A stretch of DNA of 37,285 nucleotides from Eubacteriales bacterium (GCA_028701335.1 JAQVQY010000010.1:1-37285), one strand, 5' to 3'; positions 8,477 to 16,818 are shown, numbered from the stretch's first letter. The notes: generated by a model from the letters alone, not told the origin. Program-made: numbers and translations.

Positions 8477-9535
8477 TTATTTCAGCGCGTCGGCGGAGAT
8501 GTAGCCGGAGTCAATCAGCTCCGCTTCATAGTTGTCGATTGTGATAATGATCGCGCTGATGGCCATGGCAGGCACATCAATGGAGCCGTTGTTGTAGTAC
8601 GAATTGGTTTCAACTTCCCCGCCCGACAGGGCCTGCGTTGTCAGATCCACAGCGACCTTCGCCAGGGACGCGGTATTGTTGAAAATGGATGAGTACTGTT
8701 CCCCAGCGATCATGGATTTCACGGAGGTCACTTCGCAGTCCTGCCCGGTAACGATCGGCATACTCATATCGCCGGAGCCGTAGCCCACTGCCTTTAGCGC
8801 TGAAAGGATGCCTATGGACAGTCCGTCATATGGGGCCAGGACGCCATCGCAGGTTTCACCGCTTGAATAGTGTGCGGAAACCAGGTTGTCCATCCGTGCC
8901 TGAGCCTTCAGTGAATCCCAGCCCTCTGTGGCGCACTGGCTCAACTGTGTCTGACCGGAACGCACAACGAGAACACCGCTGTCAAGATAGGGCTTCAGAA
9001 TGTTCATCGCGCCTTCAAAGTAAAGCGGCGTGTTGCTGTCATCAAGGGAACCGGCAAACAGCTCAACATTAAACGGGCCTTCAGCTCCGTCAAGAACGCC
9101 CAGGCCAGTCAGCAGAGATGTCGCCTGCAGTTCGCCGATCGCAATGGAGTCAAAGGTGGCAAAATAATCTACGTCAGGGGAGTTAACCAGCAGCCGGTCA
9201 TAGGCAATCGTTACCACGCCCTGATCCTTTGCGTGCTTCAGGACACTGGTGAGGGTTGATCCGTCGATGGAAGCGATAACCAGCGCGTCCACTCCCCGGG
9301 TCAGCATATTCTCAACCTGGGCGATTTGCGCGTCAACGTCATCCTCGGCATACTGAAGGTCAACTGTGTATCCGAGCGCCTCAAGGCCGTCCTTCAGATT
9401 GTTGCCATCATGAATCCAGCGTTCGCTGGATTTGGTCGGCATCGCGATGCCGACCCGGCCGGTTTCGGCTGTTGCCAGCGTGATCATTCCCACCAGGGAT
9501 AGGGCAAGGAACAGGGCAATAAGTTTCTTCATCAT
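8477..9535 (-). CDS. Sugar ABC transporter substrate-binding protein (ChvE/MmsC type)
   Basis: A 352-residue periplasmic-binding-protein type 1 family member. Residues 1-23 form a Sec signal peptide (basic MKK, hydrophobic core, ATA before the mature start). The mature part begins RVGIAMPTKSSERW, the ChvE/XylF-like first strand with the sugar-stacking Trp, and contains ALVIASIDGSTL and TIAYDRLL, the hinge and ligand motifs of this branch. No lipobox cysteine is present, which is unusual for a Gram-positive-type cell because such proteins are normally lipid anchored. It is the first transporter gene after the repressor, with a 201-base gap that has no confident promoter. A second ATG three bases inside is an equally good start. 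Confidence 0.92.
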   Translation of the reverse strand: MMKKLIALFLALSLVGMITLATAETGRVGIAMPTKSSERWIHDGNNLKDGLEALGYTVDLQYAEDDVDAQIAQVENMLTRGVDALVIASIDGSTLTSVLKHAKDQGVVTIAYDRLLVNSPDVDYFATFDSIAIGELQATSLLTGLGVLDGAEGPFNVELFAGSLDDSNTPLYFEGAMNILKPYLDSGVLVVRSGQTQLSQCATEGWDSLKAQARMDNLVSAHYSSGETCDGVLAPYDGLSIGILSALKAVGYGSGDMSMPIVTGQDCEVTSVKSMIAGEQYSSIFNNTASLAKVAVDLTTQALSGGEVETNSYYNNGSIDVPAMAISAIIITIDNYEAELIDSGYISADALK

Positions 9536-9736
9536 TGAGTCTCCTTCGTTTATTAATCATCCAGGCTAAACCCGGAGATTATCCTTTTTGGCAATCGTGT
9601 TGTCGAAAGGTTGCTGAATCATCACAGCTGGATGCATGCGCAAAAAGTGAGCTTGCTCGTTTGCCTCCTTTCAATAGGCCGAATCCTGCAGTATTTTCCG
9701 GCGGGCTCGGCCGTTCTCTTCTGCCGTACGAACATG

Positions 9737-10903
9737 TCAGGCAATTTGTGCAACCAAAGAGTCACTCACATGCCTCATGCCGATAGCGAAACCGCCCAGG
9801 ACACTTGCCTTTTCCTGCAGACTTGAAATTAGGATATTCGGCGGAAAAGGAACATGGTTGGACAAAAGATTCTTCCAATAAGGCGCCAAATATGGACCGA
9901 TGAGATCTCCCAGCCTTCCCCCGATCACAATGAGCTCCACGTTGATAACGGAAACGGCATTAACCAGCATAATCCCTATATGGCTTGCGATCCGCTCGAT
10001 GATTTCCTGTACGGCGGGCATTTTGTTCCGGTTACCGTCGATAAGGCTTCTGAAATCCTGGCCAATTCCAATCTTTGTCATGTCTTTCTGGATCGTGCTG
10101 CCCGATACGAGCATTTCCAAAACACCCTGCTCATCAAATTCGCTTCTTAAGTTGGATTTGCCCGGGACCATATAGCCAACCTCGCCGGCGGCGTTATTGA
10201 CGCCCCTGTACAGTTCGCCGCTTAGTATCAAGGCGGAACCAATACCCACACCATAACTCAGGTATAGAATATCCCTGTGGCCTTTGGCTACGCCTTTCCA
10301 TTTCTCGCCAATGGCGCCCAGATTAACGCTGTTTTCCACTACAACCGGCGCATCAAAGATAGACTTTATACATTTTACAATCCCGTCGATGTCAATGCTG
10401 GACATGAATGGGACGAGAATAAGCTTTCCGGTGTTGGGGTCCATGATGCCCGGCATGCCCAGGCTGAAGTATTTAATCTGTTCCGGCTTTACGCCGGCCT
10501 CCTTAACGGCCGTCAACGCCAGTTCAAGCAGCCGTTCTTCCACGATGTTTTCGCCGTCCAGCGCGTTATAGTCATGTTTTAGGTAAATCAGTTCCTTTCC
10601 CTCAAGGTCGGAAAGCATCACTCTGATCTGGGAACGCCCGATGTCTGAGCCGATGATGTACCCCCAAGTGGCGTTGAACTCAAGCAGTGTGGCTTTCCGT
10701 CCAACCTTGTTATCTCCGCTTCCGGCGATTTTCAGGTAATTGCTCTCAAGAAGTTTTTTTACGTTTGATGAAACGCTCGGGAAGCTGATATCAAGCTTCC
10801 TGGACAATTCCGCACGCGAAACGGGACCGTGCTTACGGACAAAATCCAAGATTACGGTGCGATTATGCACCCCAAGGGTCTCTGGAGTTCCCGGATTCAT
10901 CAT
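9737..10903 (-). CDS. ROK family transcriptional regulator
   Basis: A 388-residue NagC/XylR-type repressor. Residues about 10-65 are a winged helix-turn-helix (HNRTVILDFVRKHGPVSRAE then DISFPSVSSNVKKLLE); residues about 83-380 are the sugar-binding ROK domain (GSDIGRSQIRV, LGMPGIMD, YGVGIGSALI, VIGGRLGD). The zinc cluster normally following GExGH (HxCxCGxxGC) is absent: here GEVGYMV is followed by a cysteine-free stretch, and the kinase catalytic ND pair is EN. This agrees with a sensor rather than an enzyme. ATG at 10903 follows AAGGA by eight bases; an ATG at 10900 is possible. Heading the cluster, it probably represses the transporter and catabolic genes until the sugar binds. Confidence 0.92.
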   Translation of the reverse strand: MMNPGTPETLGVHNRTVILDFVRKHGPVSRAELSRKLDISFPSVSSNVKKLLESNYLKIAGSGDNKVGRKATLLEFNATWGYIIGSDIGRSQIRVMLSDLEGKELIYLKHDYNALDGENIVEERLLELALTAVKEAGVKPEQIKYFSLGMPGIMDPNTGKLILVPFMSSIDIDGIVKCIKSIFDAPVVVENSVNLGAIGEKWKGVAKGHRDILYLSYGVGIGSALILSGELYRGVNNAAGEVGYMVPGKSNLRSEFDEQGVLEMLVSGSTIQKDMTKIGIGQDFRSLIDGNRNKMPAVQEIIERIASHIGIMLVNAVSVINVELIVIGGRLGDLIGPYLAPYWKNLLSNHVPFPPNILISSLQEKASVLGGFAIGMRHVSDSLVAQIA

Positions 10904-10919
10904 TCAACCATTCCTTAAT

Positions 10920-10930
10920 TTACTTAGTAA
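10920..10930. promoter_or_regulatory. Possible ROK operator palindrome
   Basis: A perfect 5-1-5 palindrome (TTACT, one base, AGTAA) in an AT-rich stretch between the -10 box and the start codon of the ROK gene. Its position would allow autorepression. It is short, so chance is possible. Confidence 0.4.
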
Positions 10931-10937
10931 TGTTTAA

Positions 10938-10966
10938 TAAATAACACAAGCTGGAATTTCTGTCAA
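10938..10966 (-). promoter_or_regulatory. Sigma-A type promoter of the ROK gene
   Basis: On the minus strand a consensus -35 TTGACA (10961-10966) is followed after 17 bases by TATTTA (10938-10943) as -10, with the ROK start codon 34 bases further on. Confidence 0.75.
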
Positions 10967-11609
10967 GCGTTTTTCCACAAAAAACAAAAGTCTCAGGCTT
11001 TGTTGGTAAATCGCCTGGATAACTTGGCGGCTTGTGAGATGGCGCAGAAAAGAGACGTGATTCCATTACCGAACAAAACTATAAATGGAGTGCAACCCAG
11101 GACGGTTCAGGCAGCCATAATAGACGGATGCATCACGCGACCCCACTGCCCCCGCATGCTAAAAACCCTTCCCCTGTCCATATATTTAATGTCCATTGTC
11201 TTTGGATAATAAATGCCGACAACATGGTTGATACATTCCGCCCGCTTCGCCAGGAAGCGGATCTGGCGGATATGACTTAACAGCCAAAACCGCTTGTCTT
11301 CGCTCCGCCGTGTTATACTGCAATATCTTGTTATGCGGTGAAATTCGTAATGACTGCCCGGAAAACAGAGAGATATTTTGTCTCAAAACGGCAAGACAGC
11401 AAACACCCGGAAAAGCCCGATTCATCAGTTTGTGATGATATCCGGATACAGTATCGCCATGAACCTTGGCGGATTGTTGAAGCTGCCTGATCACGCCTGT
11501 TCACAAAACACATAATGCACAGCCTCCCGCTTCCGTTCCTGATTGAAGGCACCAGGATTCGATGCTATGATGCGCCTATCTGCCCTTTTGGGGGCTTGGG
11601 GAGGCGGGC
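10967..11609. other. Gene-poor intergenic region
   Basis: About 640 bases, more AT-rich than the flanks, without any gene I recognise. Short open frames exist on both strands, the most protein-like being a 50-codon GTG frame at 11338-11490 (plus), but none has a convincing ribosome site or family resemblance. It separates the sugar cluster from the following unrelated genes and may contain decayed coding sequence. Confidence 0.6.
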
Positions 11610-12464
11610 ATGCGGGAAGACGGAAATCAGGCCAGGGGGGCCGTATTTATCATGCTGGCCAGCGTGGCCTGGAGCTTTTCCGGGGTGCTGAGCAAGTGGG
11701 CGCCCTGGGGTCCTTTCTCCTTGGTGGGGGCGCGGGCGCTCATCGCGGCCCTGGTACTGGGCGCCTCCCGGGGAAGCTTTAAGCCAAAGTTCAGCAAGGG
11801 CACCTGGCTGGGCGCCGTGGGGGTGACGGCCACGTCCACGCTGTTTATCGTGGCCAACCGGCTTACCACTGCCGCCAACGCCATCGTGCTGCAATACGCC
11901 ATGCCCATCGTGGTGATTTTCGCCTGTTGGATCCTTTGGGGGCAAAAGCCGGGGAAAGCGGACATCCTGGCCACCATCCTGACCCTAGGCGGGGTACTTT
12001 TGTGCTTTATCGGCGGTTTTGGCCGAGGGAGCCTTCTGGGGGACAGCCTGGCGCTTTTGACGGCCTTCACCTTTGCCCTGGTGTTCTTCGCGGCCAGGCT
12101 TCCAGGTATTGACCCTCTTGACTACACCTACCTGGGCAACCTCTTAAGCGCGCTGTTCCTCTTTGCCATCCCTTTTGACAAGGCGTTTGTGATAAACCCC
12201 CGCGCAACCGTCAGCGTGCTGGCTATGGGGGCCAGCCTGTCCGGCGGGTATTGGTTTTTTACCGCGGGGATGCGCACCCAAGTGCACCCGGTGACCGCCT
12301 CCATCGTGGCGATGGTGGAGCCCGTGTTAAACCCGATGTGGGCCTTCATTTTTCTGGGGGAGGATCCGGGATCCTATTCCCTTCTTGGCGCCGCGCTGGT
12401 AATCCTGAGTGTCAGCCTCTACAGTGCGCTCAAAGCCCGCCAGGCGCGCGTGGCGGTGGAATAG
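11610..12464 (+). CDS. EamA/DMT family transporter
   Basis: A 284-residue member of the drug/metabolite transporter superfamily with about ten membrane segments in two EamA repeats (roughly residues 8-140 and 145-278). Seen: an N-terminal VAWSFSGVLSKWA motif, the first-repeat end AIVLQYAMPIVV with LWGQKP, and the second-repeat end MVEPVLNPMWAFIFLGEDPG, all typical of the family. The ATG at 11610 follows GGGGAGG. It runs convergently with the PfpI-like gene, ending three bases from that gene's stop. The substrate is unknown; relatives export amino acids or other metabolites. Confidence 0.9.
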   Translation: MREDGNQARGAVFIMLASVAWSFSGVLSKWAPWGPFSLVGARALIAALVLGASRGSFKPKFSKGTWLGAVGVTATSTLFIVANRLTTAANAIVLQYAMPIVVIFACWILWGQKPGKADILATILTLGGVLLCFIGGFGRGSLLGDSLALLTAFTFALVFFAARLPGIDPLDYTYLGNLLSALFLFAIPFDKAFVINPRATVSVLAMGASLSGGYWFFTAGMRTQVHPVTASIVAMVEPVLNPMWAFIFLGEDPGSYSLLGAALVILSVSLYSALKARQARVAVE

Positions 12465-12467
12465 TGC

Positions 12468-12974
12468 TTATTTCTCCAGCTGCCTCAATAGCTCCCGCAT
12501 AAAGGCGGGCAGGTCGGCAGGCGCCCTTGAGGTAACAAAGCCGCCATCCACTACCACCTCGCTGTCCTCCCAGACTGCGCCGGCGTTCACCAGGTCATCC
12601 TTGATGGCGGTGGTGGAGGTGAGGCGTACGCCCTTTAGGACCCCGGCGGATACAGCTACCCAGCCGGCATGGCAGATCATGCCGATGGGCTTGCCGGCCT
12701 GCCTGAAAGTACGGACCAGTTCCAGCGCCGCCGGGTCCCGGCGGATCCTGTCCGGCGCGTAGCCGCCGGGTATCACCAGGGTGTCATAGTCCGCCACATT
12801 TACCATGGAATAAATCATGTCAGCCTTGGCCTTAAGCCCCGATTTGCCCTTGTATTCCACTGCCTCATGCCCGGCTACATCCACATGGTATCCGGCCTCC
12901 TGAAATCGGTAGTAGGGGTAGATGAACTCCTTCTCGTCAAAAAGGGAGTCCAGGAATATCAACGCTTTTTTCAT
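12468..12974 (-). CDS. DJ-1/PfpI family protein
   Basis: A 168-residue cytoplasmic protein of the DJ-1/PfpI superfamily, near the usual length. Seen: the N-terminal strand KALIFLDS, a conserved acidic residue (E16) in the FDEKEFIYP segment, LVIPGGYAPD, and the nucleophile elbow ICHAGW with C101 followed by H102, then TSTTAIKDDL and VVVDGGFVTSRAP. These match the YhbO/PfpI branch, reported variously as protease, glyoxalase or deglycase; the real activity is uncertain. The ATG at 12974 follows AAAGGAG by seven bases. It is monocistronic, transcribed divergently from the C69 dipeptidase gene. Confidence 0.9.
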   Translation of the reverse strand: MKKALIFLDSLFDEKEFIYPYYRFQEAGYHVDVAGHEAVEYKGKSGLKAKADMIYSMVNVADYDTLVIPGGYAPDRIRRDPAALELVRTFRQAGKPIGMICHAGWVAVSAGVLKGVRLTSTTAIKDDLVNAGAVWEDSEVVVDGGFVTSRAPADLPAFMRELLRQLEK

Positions 12975-13050
12975 TGAATTGCTCCTTTCGGTGTGCAGGG
13001 TCCGGGTGTTATGCCCTTGCTAGGTTATATACCCTTTGGACGCTGTCCGG

Positions 13051-13079
13051 TTGATTCGCCAATAAAAGCGCCTTATAAT
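13051..13079 (+). promoter_or_regulatory. Promoter of the C69 dipeptidase gene
   Basis: TTGATT (13051-13056), a 17-base spacer and a perfect TATAAT (13074-13079), 62 bases before the chosen start codon. Confidence 0.75.
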
Positions 13080-13141
13080 AGGGCATCATACGAAATCATA
13101 CGGGTTTGGCAGGGGGCATCCCCCGGGGAGGAAGAGAGAGT

Positions 13142-14686
13142 ATGCGTAGGAGAACCTTTCGGCTGATTTCTGCCATGATGGCATCCCTTTCCCTGCTTGG
13201 CTTCTGTGTAAGCGCAATGGCTTGCACGGGGTTTTATGTGGGAAAGGATGCAAGTGCCAACGGCGCGGTGATGCTTGCCCGCACGGTGGATCTGCACCCG
13301 CTGGCCGCCATGTTTCGTGTGCTGGTGGTGGACCGGGTGGAAGACCAGCCAGGACAGCATCATACGGGGACACAGGGCTTCTCCTGGCCGCTGCCGGACA
13401 CCACCTTTAAATACACCTCCACGCCCATGGCCACCGGCATGGGCTTTGGCCGCTACGGATCCGCCTGCATGAATGAAATGGGCCTTGCCATCACCGGCAC
13501 GGTGACAGCCTACGCGCGCAAGGAGATCCGCCAGATGGACCCGGCGGTGGAAGGCGGGCTGTGCGAGGAGGTCATCCCGGAATTGATTGCCGCCAGCTGC
13601 GCTTCGGCAAGGGAGGGCGTTGCGCTGATAGGTAAAATCATGGCGGAACTGGGCAGCAGCGAGCAGAACATCATCATGCTGGCAGACGCCAATGAGGCAT
13701 GGTATGTGGAGACTTACACCGGCCATCAGTGGGCCGCTCTCCGGATGCCGGAGGACAAGGTGGCCGTGTTTGGCAACCAGTTCATGATCCGGTACCTTGA
13801 TCAGGATTCTGAAGGCGCTCTCTACTCCCCCGGGCTGTTCAAGGAGCCTGAGAAGGCGGGGCTGGCGGTATATGGCGAAGACGGCCGGATGGACATCTCC
13901 AGGACCTATGCCGGAAGTCTCTCTGACTATGGCAACCGGCGAACCTGGATCGGCCACAAGACGCTGGCTCCATCCACGGCGGGGGACTATGACATCAACA
14001 CCCAGTATGACCTGTTCTACACGCCGGATGACAAGGTGAGCGTCAAAGACCTGATGGCCCTGACGCGCAACCGCTTTGAGGGCACGCCATTTTCCCCGGA
14101 GGAAACGGGCCGGGGAGACCTGCGCGTCATTGGCACGGAATCCCAGGGCACGGCTCACATCCTGCAGGTGTTTGACGGCCTGCCCGCCGCTTTAAGTTGC
14201 GTGGGCTGGCAGTGCCTGGCCAATGCAGAGCACTCAGTATACCTGCCCATCTCCAATGTGGTAACGGACACCGCTGAAAGCTACAAAAGAGACAGCCTGG
14301 AACGAGGCTATCAGCCGGAGATGGCAAGCATCGCCTATAAGCGCCTGTGCGCCCTGGCGGAACAGGACCGCATGAACTATGGCGCCGGCGTCCGGGGCTA
14401 CTGGGACGGGATGGAAGAGAAACTGCTGGCAGAATACCCTGAGGTTCTCGCCAAAGCCGCAGATCTGTATGACAATTCTCCAAAGGACGCTGCCGCGCAT
14501 CTGACGGAATACACCGTCAGGACCCAGGAAAAAGCGTATGAGGACGCCAACACCCTGTTTGAGGAGCTGCTGTGGTATGTGATGGACCACACCGACACGC
14601 TGAAGTACAGCTTCAGCTACGACACCCTCACCATGGGCGAAATCCCCACACAAAAGCCCTTTGTGCCCATCCTTGCGCTTGAATAA
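13142..14686 (+). CDS. Secreted C69 family dipeptidase (PepD-like)
   Basis: A 514-residue peptidase of family C69, an N-terminal nucleophile hydrolase that cleaves dipeptides. With the ATG at 13142 (after GGAGG), residues 1-27 form a signal peptide ending SAMA, so that cleavage would expose Cys28 in ACTGFYVGKDAS as the N-terminal catalytic nucleophile, a neat match to the family's mechanism. Further landmarks are ARTVDLHP, YGSACMNEMGLAITGT, MLADANEAWYVETYTG and TESQGTAHILQVF. An in-frame GTG-like start 36 bases upstream would spoil the signal peptide. It has its own promoter. It probably acts outside the membrane on peptides; a role in nitrogen scavenging is inferred. Confidence 0.92.
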   Translation: MRRRTFRLISAMMASLSLLGFCVSAMACTGFYVGKDASANGAVMLARTVDLHPLAAMFRVLVVDRVEDQPGQHHTGTQGFSWPLPDTTFKYTSTPMATGMGFGRYGSACMNEMGLAITGTVTAYARKEIRQMDPAVEGGLCEEVIPELIAASCASAREGVALIGKIMAELGSSEQNIIMLADANEAWYVETYTGHQWAALRMPEDKVAVFGNQFMIRYLDQDSEGALYSPGLFKEPEKAGLAVYGEDGRMDISRTYAGSLSDYGNRRTWIGHKTLAPSTAGDYDINTQYDLFYTPDDKVSVKDLMALTRNRFEGTPFSPEETGRGDLRVIGTESQGTAHILQVFDGLPAALSCVGWQCLANAEHSVYLPISNVVTDTAESYKRDSLERGYQPEMASIAYKRLCALAEQDRMNYGAGVRGYWDGMEEKLLAEYPEVLAKAADLYDNSPKDAAAHLTEYTVRTQEKAYEDANTLFEELLWYVMDHTDTLKYSFSYDTLTMGEIPTQKPFVPILALE

Positions 14687-14753
14687 GCCCATAGTTGTCC
14701 CTATGCGGGCTCCTGTGATAAGTTGGGTCTAACGAAATGAACGGAGGAACGCC

Positions 14754-15128
14754 ATGAAACCAATCCACGCCCCCAAAGCCCCGGCGGCGCTGGGCCCCTA
14801 TTCGGCCGCCATCGCCCATGACAAGCTGCTGTTCTGCTCGGGGCAGACGCCCATTGACCCCCAGACCTCTGAGCTGGTGCCCGGCGGCATCACGGAGCAG
14901 ACGGAGCAGGTCATCAAAAATCTGGCGGCCGTGCTGGAAGCCGCCGGCGCCGGGCTTAATGATGTCCTGAAAACCACCTGTTTTTTGGCGGATATGGGCG
15001 ACTTCGCCGCATTCAACTCCGTCTACGCCCGGCATTTTGTCTCAAAGCCCGCCCGCTCCACGGTGGCCGTCAAGGCCCTGCCAAAGGGCGCGCTGGTGGA
15101 GATCGAGCTGATCGCCAGGGCCGGGTGA
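14754..15128 (+). CDS. ridA: RidA family 2-iminobutanoate/2-iminopropanoate deaminase
   Basis: A 124-residue Rid (YjgF/YER057c/UK114) protein of standard length, which hydrolyses reactive enamine/imine intermediates released by PLP enzymes such as threonine dehydratase. Seen: the opening AP.APAALGPYSAAI with LLFCSGQTPIDPQT, the central TEQVIKNLAAVLEAAGAGL and VLKTTCFLADM, and the C-terminal PARSTVAVKALPKGALVEIE, which carries the conserved substrate-binding Arg and the catalytic-site Glu. ATG at 14754 follows ACGGAGG. The stop codon overlaps the beginning of the RecQ remnant. Function is well supported by family conservation. Confidence 0.95.
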   Translation: MKPIHAPKAPAALGPYSAAIAHDKLLFCSGQTPIDPQTSELVPGGITEQTEQVIKNLAAVLEAAGAGLNDVLKTTCFLADMGDFAAFNSVYARHFVSKPARSTVAVKALPKGALVEIELIARAG

Positions 15129-15129
15129 T

Positions 15130-15675
15130 GGCGGGGACCAGGCGCTCATCACCCGCGCCCTGCGCGACACAAAGGATAAGCGGCTGGCTGAACTGGGCCT
15201 GGACGCCTTGCACCAATTTGGCAGCCTGCGGGCGCTGTCCCGCCCACGGCTCAACAAAACCTTGGATTATCTGATCACCCAGGGGTACATCCGGCGGAAT
15301 TCCACTCACGGGGCGCTGGGTTTGAGCCAGCGCGCGCTGGATGTGCTGAGCAGCAATATCAAGGTATCCATTCCGGTAAAAACTGAGGATACGCCTGCTG
15401 TCCCCCAGCCTGAATCGAAAAGCGGCGCCGAAAAAAACGCGGGCAGCCCGCTTTTTGACGCGCTGAAAGCCGCGCGGCTTAGCATAGCTCAGGAGGAGGG
15501 CGTGCCGGCCTACATCGTTTTTTCCAACGCCAGCTTGAGGGACATGGCCAAAAAAGCGCCCAGGACGCCGGCGCAGTTCCGGAATGTCTCAGGCGTGGGC
15601 GATGTCAAGGCAGCCCGGTATGCGGAGGTTTTTCTGCGCGCCATCAAAGAGTTCGCGGCCCCGAAACAGATTTAA
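15130..15675 (+). pseudogene. RecQ helicase remnant: RQC winged helix plus HRDC domain only
   Basis: An open frame of about 182 codons matches only the C-terminus of RecQ helicases. The segment around LRDTKDKRLAELGLDAL, then LIEGY-like LITQGYIRR, is the end of the RQC winged-helix domain; after a Pro/Ser-rich linker (about residues 80-105) comes an HRDC domain (LFDALKAARLSIAQEEGVPA, PAQFRNVSGVGDVKAARY). The DEAD-box helicase core and zinc-binding part are absent, and the frame emerges directly from the ridA stop with no ATG or GTG start; a TTG at 15208 is the best start but lacks a good ribosome site. I infer a 5' deletion that fused the tail to ridA. Translation as a small HRDC protein is possible but unproven. 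Confidence 0.75.
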
Positions 15676-15683
15676 GGATCCCT

Positions 15684-15705
15684 ACCCCGCCTTCCCCGGG
15701 GTTTT
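15684..15705 (+). terminator. Intrinsic terminator after the RecQ remnant
   Basis: Six-base-pair G/C stem (15684-15689 with 15697-15702), seven-base loop, then a short run of T. Modest strength. Confidence 0.55.
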
Positions 15706-15722
15706 AGCGCCGGGCGGGAGCG

Positions 15723-16765
15723 TCAGCGTTCCTCCTCCGCCTCGTTTCCGTCATGCCGGTGCCTGTGCTTCTGTAATTTGGCCAGGTGCCGGTGGGCGTG
15801 GGAATGGCTCATGGTGCGGCTGTGCATGGCCCCGCCATGCGTGTGCGTAAACGTATGGACGTGCGCGTGCGTGTGATTGACCATGAGGGTATCAATGACG
15901 GACAGGGCGGAGCCCGCCAGCATGATGAGCAGCGCCAGGGCATAATAAGCGCCAGGCGGTTCCCCCAGAACACAAAGGACAGGAGCGCGCCCACAAAGGG
16001 CGCGATGGCATAATACGCGCTGGTTTTCGCCGCGCCCAGTTCATACTGCGCCCTGACGTACAGGAAGATGCTCAGGCCGTAGGCGACGAAGCCCAGCAGG
16101 AGCGCCAGCCCCGCGAAGCGGGCCTGGGGAAACCGCTCGCCCCGTATGAGGGCTACGATACCTGAGCCAAGCCCTGAGAATATGCCCTTGAGTGTGACGA
16201 TCTGGTAGGTGTTCTTTGAGGATAGTTTCCTGGTGAAGTTGTTTTCAAAGCCCCAGCATACCGCGGACGCCAACACAAAAAGGGAGCCATAGGAAAACTG
16301 AAAGCTTGAGATGTCCTCAAAGGACAGGAGCATGCTGGCCAGCGTGATCAGGACGATCGCGGCCCACAGGCGGGGGGAAATGGCCTCGTTGAACACCAGC
16401 AGCGCGACAACTGACGTGGCGACGATTTCAAAGTTGTTAAGAAGCGCCGCGTTTGCCGCGGACGCGCCGATAAGGCCCTGCATCAGCAAAATGGGCGCTA
16501 TGATGTCCAGCAATATCATGCCTGTAACATACGGCATATCTTCCCGCGCCAGCTTTTGGGTTCCATTGGCGCGGTTTTTTCCGCCCAGGAGATAGATAAG
16601 CCCGATGCCGAGCCCTGCCCCCAGATAGAGCAGGGATGCCATTGTCGCCGGGCCCGCTTCCCTTAAAAGCAGTTTTGAAAAAGGCATGTTGAGCGCGTAC
16701 AGCACGGCCGCCAGGACCGCCCAGGCGATCGCGGCTGTCTTTGTACCGGTGCGTATCTCACTCAT
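15723..16765 (-). pseudogene. EamA/DMT transporter with frameshift and histidine-rich C-terminal tail
   Basis: An EamA-family transporter whose two halves are in different frames. From ATG 16765 the protein runs through two EamA repeats (VLYALNMPFSKLLLREA, NAALLNNFEIVATSVVALLVFNE, TSAYYAIAPFVGALLSFVFWGN) and then loses homology near 15941-15952. In the neighbouring frame the expected last membrane helix (YYALALLIMLAGSALSV) continues to a stop at 15723. One missing base would join them. The tail holds 14 His among about 53 residues, in HTH, HSHAH and HRHRH patterns, likely a cytoplasmic metal-binding segment as seen in some clostridial and Bacteroides EamA proteins. The frameshift may be an assembly error or a real inactivation. 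Without correction the frame ends at 15809 with an Arg/Pro-rich nonsense tail. Confidence 0.8.
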
Positions 16766-16818
16766 TAATTCAAATCACCCACAGCCCCGGCATCAGCGAA
16801 AGCCCTGGCACGATTGGA

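Noticed and set aside
9664-9671. Strong Shine-Dalgarno-like AAAGGAGG (minus strand) upstream of the binding-protein gene
   Set aside because: The next ATG is 26 bases away and opens only a 23-codon frame with no resemblance to known leader peptides.
11338-11490. 50-codon GTG frame with protein-like composition in the large gap
   Set aside because: No ribosome site, no recognisable family and no clear promoter at proper spacing.
13073-14158. Long minus-strand open frame opposite the C69 dipeptidase
   Set aside because: It has no family resemblance and mirrors a well-supported gene with signal peptide and catalytic Cys.
14685-14711. Hairpin after the C69 dipeptidase gene
   Set aside because: The stem is bulged and no T-tract follows, so I do not call it a terminator.
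15118-15140. Possible programmed +1 frameshift from the ridA stop (TGA) into the RecQ-tail frame, as in prfB
   Set aside because: The shift site reads GGG TGA rather than a slippery CTT TGA, there is no well-placed internal Shine-Dalgarno site, and a RidA-HRDC fusion makes no functional sense; a deletion junction is simpler.
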